From IMG/VR virus record IMGVR_UViG_3300033153_001095, positions 1 through 24,369 of that record: a DNA stretch of 24,369 nt. The stretch is one strand, 5' to 3'. The notes beneath the pieces were generated by a model. That model saw only the letters and a list, made by a program, of their open reading frames with translations, was not told the origin of the DNA and did not search any database. This DNA comes from a virus. How positions within the stretch are numbered: the first letter of the stretch is position 1; every line of letters begins with the position of its first letter. Made by a program: the position numbers and the translations under genes. Below are positions 21,567 through 24,369 of this stretch, one piece after another.

Positions 21567-23290
21567 TGGAGATAGAAGTAACTGATGTTGCTATTGTAGA
21601 TAGTGACTCTATAGTTATTAGTACTGATATTGGTACTGAAGTAGCTACTGCAACATCTACTATTACTGAGGTTATTCCAGATAGTTATGTACTTACTAGT
21701 TTAGGTATATTTACAGGTAACTTAGATGGTACTATTCCTATATGGCTATTAGATGCTATAGACACTGCACTTACTACAGGTGATGGAAATATCACTTCTG
21801 TACTAGCAGATATGCAGGGACTAATTGATGGTTTAGCTATAGGTGTTAACCAAAATATTACACAGATAGAGAGTACAAATGAATCTCTTAGTGCGTTAGA
21901 AGAGAGTATTGTTAGTAGATTAAATGGTAATGATGCATCTATTCTAAACCTAGAGACTACTAGAGTTACAGAGGATGACGCTCAGACAATAGCCTTATCC
22001 GTACAACAATCTACATTTGGTAGTGATGTTGAAGCTTTTATAGGTAATATTGCTAGTACTTATGTGGATGGCAGTTCCGCTATTGCTCAAGATATAGACT
22101 TGCTTACAGTTAGTGTCAATGGTGTAAACGCTAGTGTTTCTCAGATAAGTGTTGTCTCTGTAGATGAGGAAGAAGCAAGAGCTAAACATTCTTTAGTGGT
22201 AGACGTTGATGGGTCTATTGCAGGATATGTAGCCGAGACTGATGGAACTACTAGTGAGTTTACAATTAATGCTGATATATTTAAGGTAGGTAATTTAACT
22301 ACTAACTATACTCCTCTAGTGGTCAATGTACCAGAAGGCAGAGTAGAGTTTAATGGGTATGTATCATTTACTGGTTTAGGGCTGGATAGTGATAGTACTA
22401 GCATTAATGGTGGATTACTTGAAACTAATACTCTACACGCAGAAACTATTATAGCTGGTGGAACTATAGCTGCTCCTATTATTAATGGTGGGGTCATTAC
22501 TGGTGGTTTATTACAGGGCTCTATTATTGAAGGTGCTGTAATAAGAGCTTCATACCTGGATCTTGATGGGGATTTAGAAATACTTACTGATTATCATATC
22601 TCTATAGCATTATATGACAGCGATCCTAGTAGATTTATAGATGCTGTATATATAGCCATTGATAACGAATATAGGATACCTACGTTGAGTGATGTTAGAG
22701 ATATAGATACTGTATCTACATCTAACGTAATCGGAGCCTCTATAGAAAGTACTATATTTACATATGATACTGCCAATGTTAATAGTAATAAGAAGGCAAG
22801 AAAACTTAACCCAACTATAGCTGTACTAAACACTTCTGAGGTTATTAAGATTCATGCTAATGGCGGTAGTAACTGTAGTACTAAAAATGGAAATATTACT
22901 ATAGGGTTTTATCTTGGTGATGTGCAGTTATTTAATATTAAAGCTACATACCACCCTTCATGTGACCAGGGTAATGATATGCAAAGTGCTTATATCACCA
23001 ATAACTTTGGTGATAACGTATCTTTAGGGCATACATCCCTAGTAAATGTATTTACTTCGGCTGGTATACAATTCTCGACTGATGGAGTAGTTGCTTTATA
23101 TGATGATTACAGAGATCATACTTACTCAATCTATGTAGATCAAGGCTCCTACATAACTGAAATAGGTGTAAACGGTGAAACTAGTCTTTATAAAATAGTA
23201 CTGGAAGATGAGTACCATCAGACAGTAAACTATCACACAGCAGTTATCAGTACCGATAAAGATGTAGTAATAAATAACTTACTTGGGTAA
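21566..23290 (+). CDS. Tail-tip/central-fibre-like protein with J/DUF1983-type segment
   Basis: I take ATG 21566 (574 residues), which overlaps the upstream stop as TAATG, rather than the in-frame GTG at 21554. Residues about 75-170 are coiled-coil-like ('NITQIESTNESLSALEES'). Residues about 205-260 resemble the DUF1983/phage lambda J C-terminal segment ('HSLVVDVDGSIAGYV', then 'TSEFTINADIFKVG'). Residues about 285-335 form repeated 'INGGxxxxG' turns suggestive of a beta-solenoid. The remaining C-terminal about 240 residues are beta-rich and may be the receptor-binding tip. Typically this type of protein sits at the distal tail and determines host specificity. Confidence 0.75.
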   Translation: MEIEVTDVAIVDSDSIVISTDIGTEVATATSTITEVIPDSYVLTSLGIFTGNLDGTIPIWLLDAIDTALTTGDGNITSVLADMQGLIDGLAIGVNQNITQIESTNESLSALEESIVSRLNGNDASILNLETTRVTEDDAQTIALSVQQSTFGSDVEAFIGNIASTYVDGSSAIAQDIDLLTVSVNGVNASVSQISVVSVDEEEARAKHSLVVDVDGSIAGYVAETDGTTSEFTINADIFKVGNLTTNYTPLVVNVPEGRVEFNGYVSFTGLGLDSDSTSINGGLLETNTLHAETIIAGGTIAAPIINGGVITGGLLQGSIIEGAVIRASYLDLDGDLEILTDYHISIALYDSDPSRFIDAVYIAIDNEYRIPTLSDVRDIDTVSTSNVIGASIESTIFTYDTANVNSNKKARKLNPTIAVLNTSEVIKIHANGGSNCSTKNGNITIGFYLGDVQLFNIKATYHPSCDQGNDMQSAYITNNFGDNVSLGHTSLVNVFTSAGIQFSTDGVVALYDDYRDHTYSIYVDQGSYITEIGVNGETSLYKIVLEDEYHQTVNYHTAVISTDKDVVINNLLG

Positions 23291-23313
23291 TAAATGATAA
23301 CAATATGAGAATA

Positions 23314-23342
23314 TATAATACTAAGTAGTTATATAGTATAAT
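23314..23342 (+). promoter_or_regulatory. Two candidate -10 boxes upstream of the 23368 gene
   Basis: TATAAT occurs at 23314-23319 and 23337-23342 in the 77-base gap after the tail-tip gene. The second is preceded by TAG (near-extended -10, GTATAATG as before other blocks) and lies 25 bases from the next ATG. The region is very AT-rich, so chance matches are possible. Confidence 0.4.
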
Positions 23343-23367
23343 GTAAGAATTAAAATAAGGATAAAAA

Positions 23368-24189
23368 ATGGCAGAATCATCAGAAAGTTTTAGTAAAGAG
23401 AACGTAGGTGACTTAAGTATAGTCACAATATATAAAGAATTGATGGCAGCATCAACAGACCAAGATAGTGTGTATATCAAGGCTAAAGAGACTTTATCAG
23501 CATTGCTGTTAGAGAATGATTTAACTGGTACAGAGAAAGCTGCTGTGATTTCACAGACTATATCAGCTATAGCATCGAATATAACATCGTCAGCAATGAC
23601 TGCTGCTATTGATGTGGCTAAACATAATCAAGTAATGCCATATGAGTTAGCTAAGCTTATAGAAGATACTATCTATGTGCAAGAGCAAGCTAATAAAGTT
23701 GCTACGGATATAGCAAATGCAGATCAAGACCTTAAATCTAAAGTTTATAATGGCTGGAAAATACAAGGTGAACTAGTTCGTGACTTTGGTGTGAATGCAT
23801 TTAATTTAGCTGTTACTGATGATATTATACCTCAGATACAGTATAACTCATCTGGTACTAAGTATGAGGCTGAACGTCAAGCTAGAGCTAATGTATATAA
23901 TACATACGCTAGTTCTTATAGAGGTAATGGTTACGTTGCAGTTAACCTTAACGCTGATGGTACTTTAGCTAATACAACTACAGGAGATGTTAATGGGTTG
24001 ACTACAGCTCAGACTGCAGTTGCAGTTAGACAAGAGATTGGCTTTGATGATAATATGAGACAGCATGTAGCTAATAGTTCAGCTAGTATGATGAGTATGT
24101 TACTTAGTACTGAAGCAAGTGGTATTGACTATGCACCTTACTTAGCTAAATGGTCTACATCTATTGATTACCTTAATGAAGTAGTGTAG
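23368..24189 (+). CDS. Predicted virion structural protein, Ala-rich helical
   Basis: This 273-residue protein is helical and Ala/Thr/Gln-rich in the first half (e.g. 'KAAVISQTISAIASNITSSA', 'EQANKVATDIANADQD'), with a 'YNGWKIQGELVRDFGVNA' segment and a looped C-terminal region ('VRQEIGFDDNMRQHVANSSA', ending 'KWSTSIDYLNEVV'). Its layout resembles structural proteins encoded in the tail block of marine/podovirus-type phages, but I do not recognise a named family. AAGGATAAAAA precedes the ATG. There is no signal peptide or transmembrane segment. It begins what appears to be the next structural operon. Confidence 0.65.
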   Translation: MAESSESFSKENVGDLSIVTIYKELMAASTDQDSVYIKAKETLSALLLENDLTGTEKAAVISQTISAIASNITSSAMTAAIDVAKHNQVMPYELAKLIEDTIYVQEQANKVATDIANADQDLKSKVYNGWKIQGELVRDFGVNAFNLAVTDDIIPQIQYNSSGTKYEAERQARANVYNTYASSYRGNGYVAVNLNADGTLANTTTGDVNGLTTAQTAVAVRQEIGFDDNMRQHVANSSASMMSMLLSTEASGIDYAPYLAKWSTSIDYLNEVV

Positions 24190-24190
24190 T

Positions 24191-24369
24191 ATGTATTTGG
24201 TAGAAGATAGAGTCTCTCCTGCCATAGGTACATATGTAAGTAACTTGAGAGCTAAGAATAAAATACTTAATCACTTCCCTAAAGAGATGGATGGAACTGA
24301 TGAGGTATTTGGTAAACTCATGTACTATAATGGTAGTATAAATGAGTCAGCTTCATACCTTGAAGTATA
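24191..24369 (+). CDS. 5' end of a structural-block gene (partial)
   Basis: ATG 24191 follows the preceding TAG by one base and the frame remains open to the end of the window (59 complete codons). The visible N-terminus is mixed and charged (MYLVEDRVSPAIGTYVSNLR) with no signal peptide. Too little is present to identify a family; tight spacing suggests coupling to the preceding structural gene. Confidence 0.65.
   Translation, partial: MYLVEDRVSPAIGTYVSNLRAKNKILNHFPKEMDGTDEVFGKLMYYNGSINESASYLEV

Noticed and set aside
21561-21568. GTATAATG as a promoter -10 box
   Set aside because: It overlaps the stop/start junction of two coupled genes and is explained by coding; no upstream support.
1-24369. 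Insertion sequences, integrase, attachment site or CRISPR array
   Set aside because: No transposase, recombinase, terminal inverted repeats or regularly spaced repeats were found.

Overview
This window is the late (packaging and virion) region of a tailed double-stranded DNA bacteriophage (Caudoviricetes). Every supportable gene is on the + strand, genes are tightly packed (many share TAATG or ATGA stop/start overlaps), base composition is AT-rich, and no bacterial housekeeping gene, tRNA, rRNA, transposase, integrase or CRISPR array is visible. The major capsid protein looks like the N4-gp56 family, the lysis genes (holin-like membrane proteins plus an M15-type peptidase) point to a Gram-negative host, and ribosome binding sites are of the AAGGA/GGAG type. 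Tetranucleotide use (no GGCC, GCGC or CGCG seen; CTAG very common) does not look like an enteric bacterium, but I cannot name the host.

Layout. 1-267: 3' end of an unidentified gene. 268-481: intergenic region with a duplicated AT-rich motif and a candidate promoter. 482-2409: small beta protein and a 556-residue fibre/adhesin-like protein, closed by a hairpin. 2552-6998: packaging block, consisting of an HTH-metallophosphoesterase, three small proteins (one a 39-residue membrane microprotein), a probable small terminase, a Cys-rich protein and the large terminase. 7055-7738: adaptor/head-completion-like protein. 7738-12495: host-recognition block with a long fibre, a diverged paralogue split by an apparent single-base frameshift, a third fibre-like protein whose start is also displaced by an apparent single-base frameshift, and a DUF4376-like accessory protein. 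12497-14425: lysis block (hydrophobic DUF7338-like protein, 3TM-holin-like protein, coiled-coil/TM protein, M15 endolysin). 14476-20502: head block (portal, virion protein, small head-fibre-like protein, small helical protein, very acidic scaffold, major capsid protein). 20585-24369: post-capsid structural genes, including a tail-tip-like fibre with a phage-J/DUF1983-type segment, ending in a gene cut by the window edge.

How it works together: TerS/TerL pump DNA through the portal into scaffold-assembled capsids; the adaptor and downstream structural genes complete the neck and tail; at least four different fibre or adhesin-like proteins supply receptor binding; holin and endolysin release progeny. 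Candidate promoters with extended -10 boxes (TGnTATAAT or close) precede several late blocks, suggesting use of host-type RNA polymerase. Intergenic hairpins with four-base loops but no downstream U-run may process or stabilise late mRNA.

The most interesting points are: two independent frame breaks, each explained by one extra base, confined to neighbouring receptor-binding genes; an HTH-metallophosphoesterase beside the terminase genes; placement of the fibre and lysis blocks between large terminase and portal; and absence of GC-only palindromic tetramers other than CCGG.
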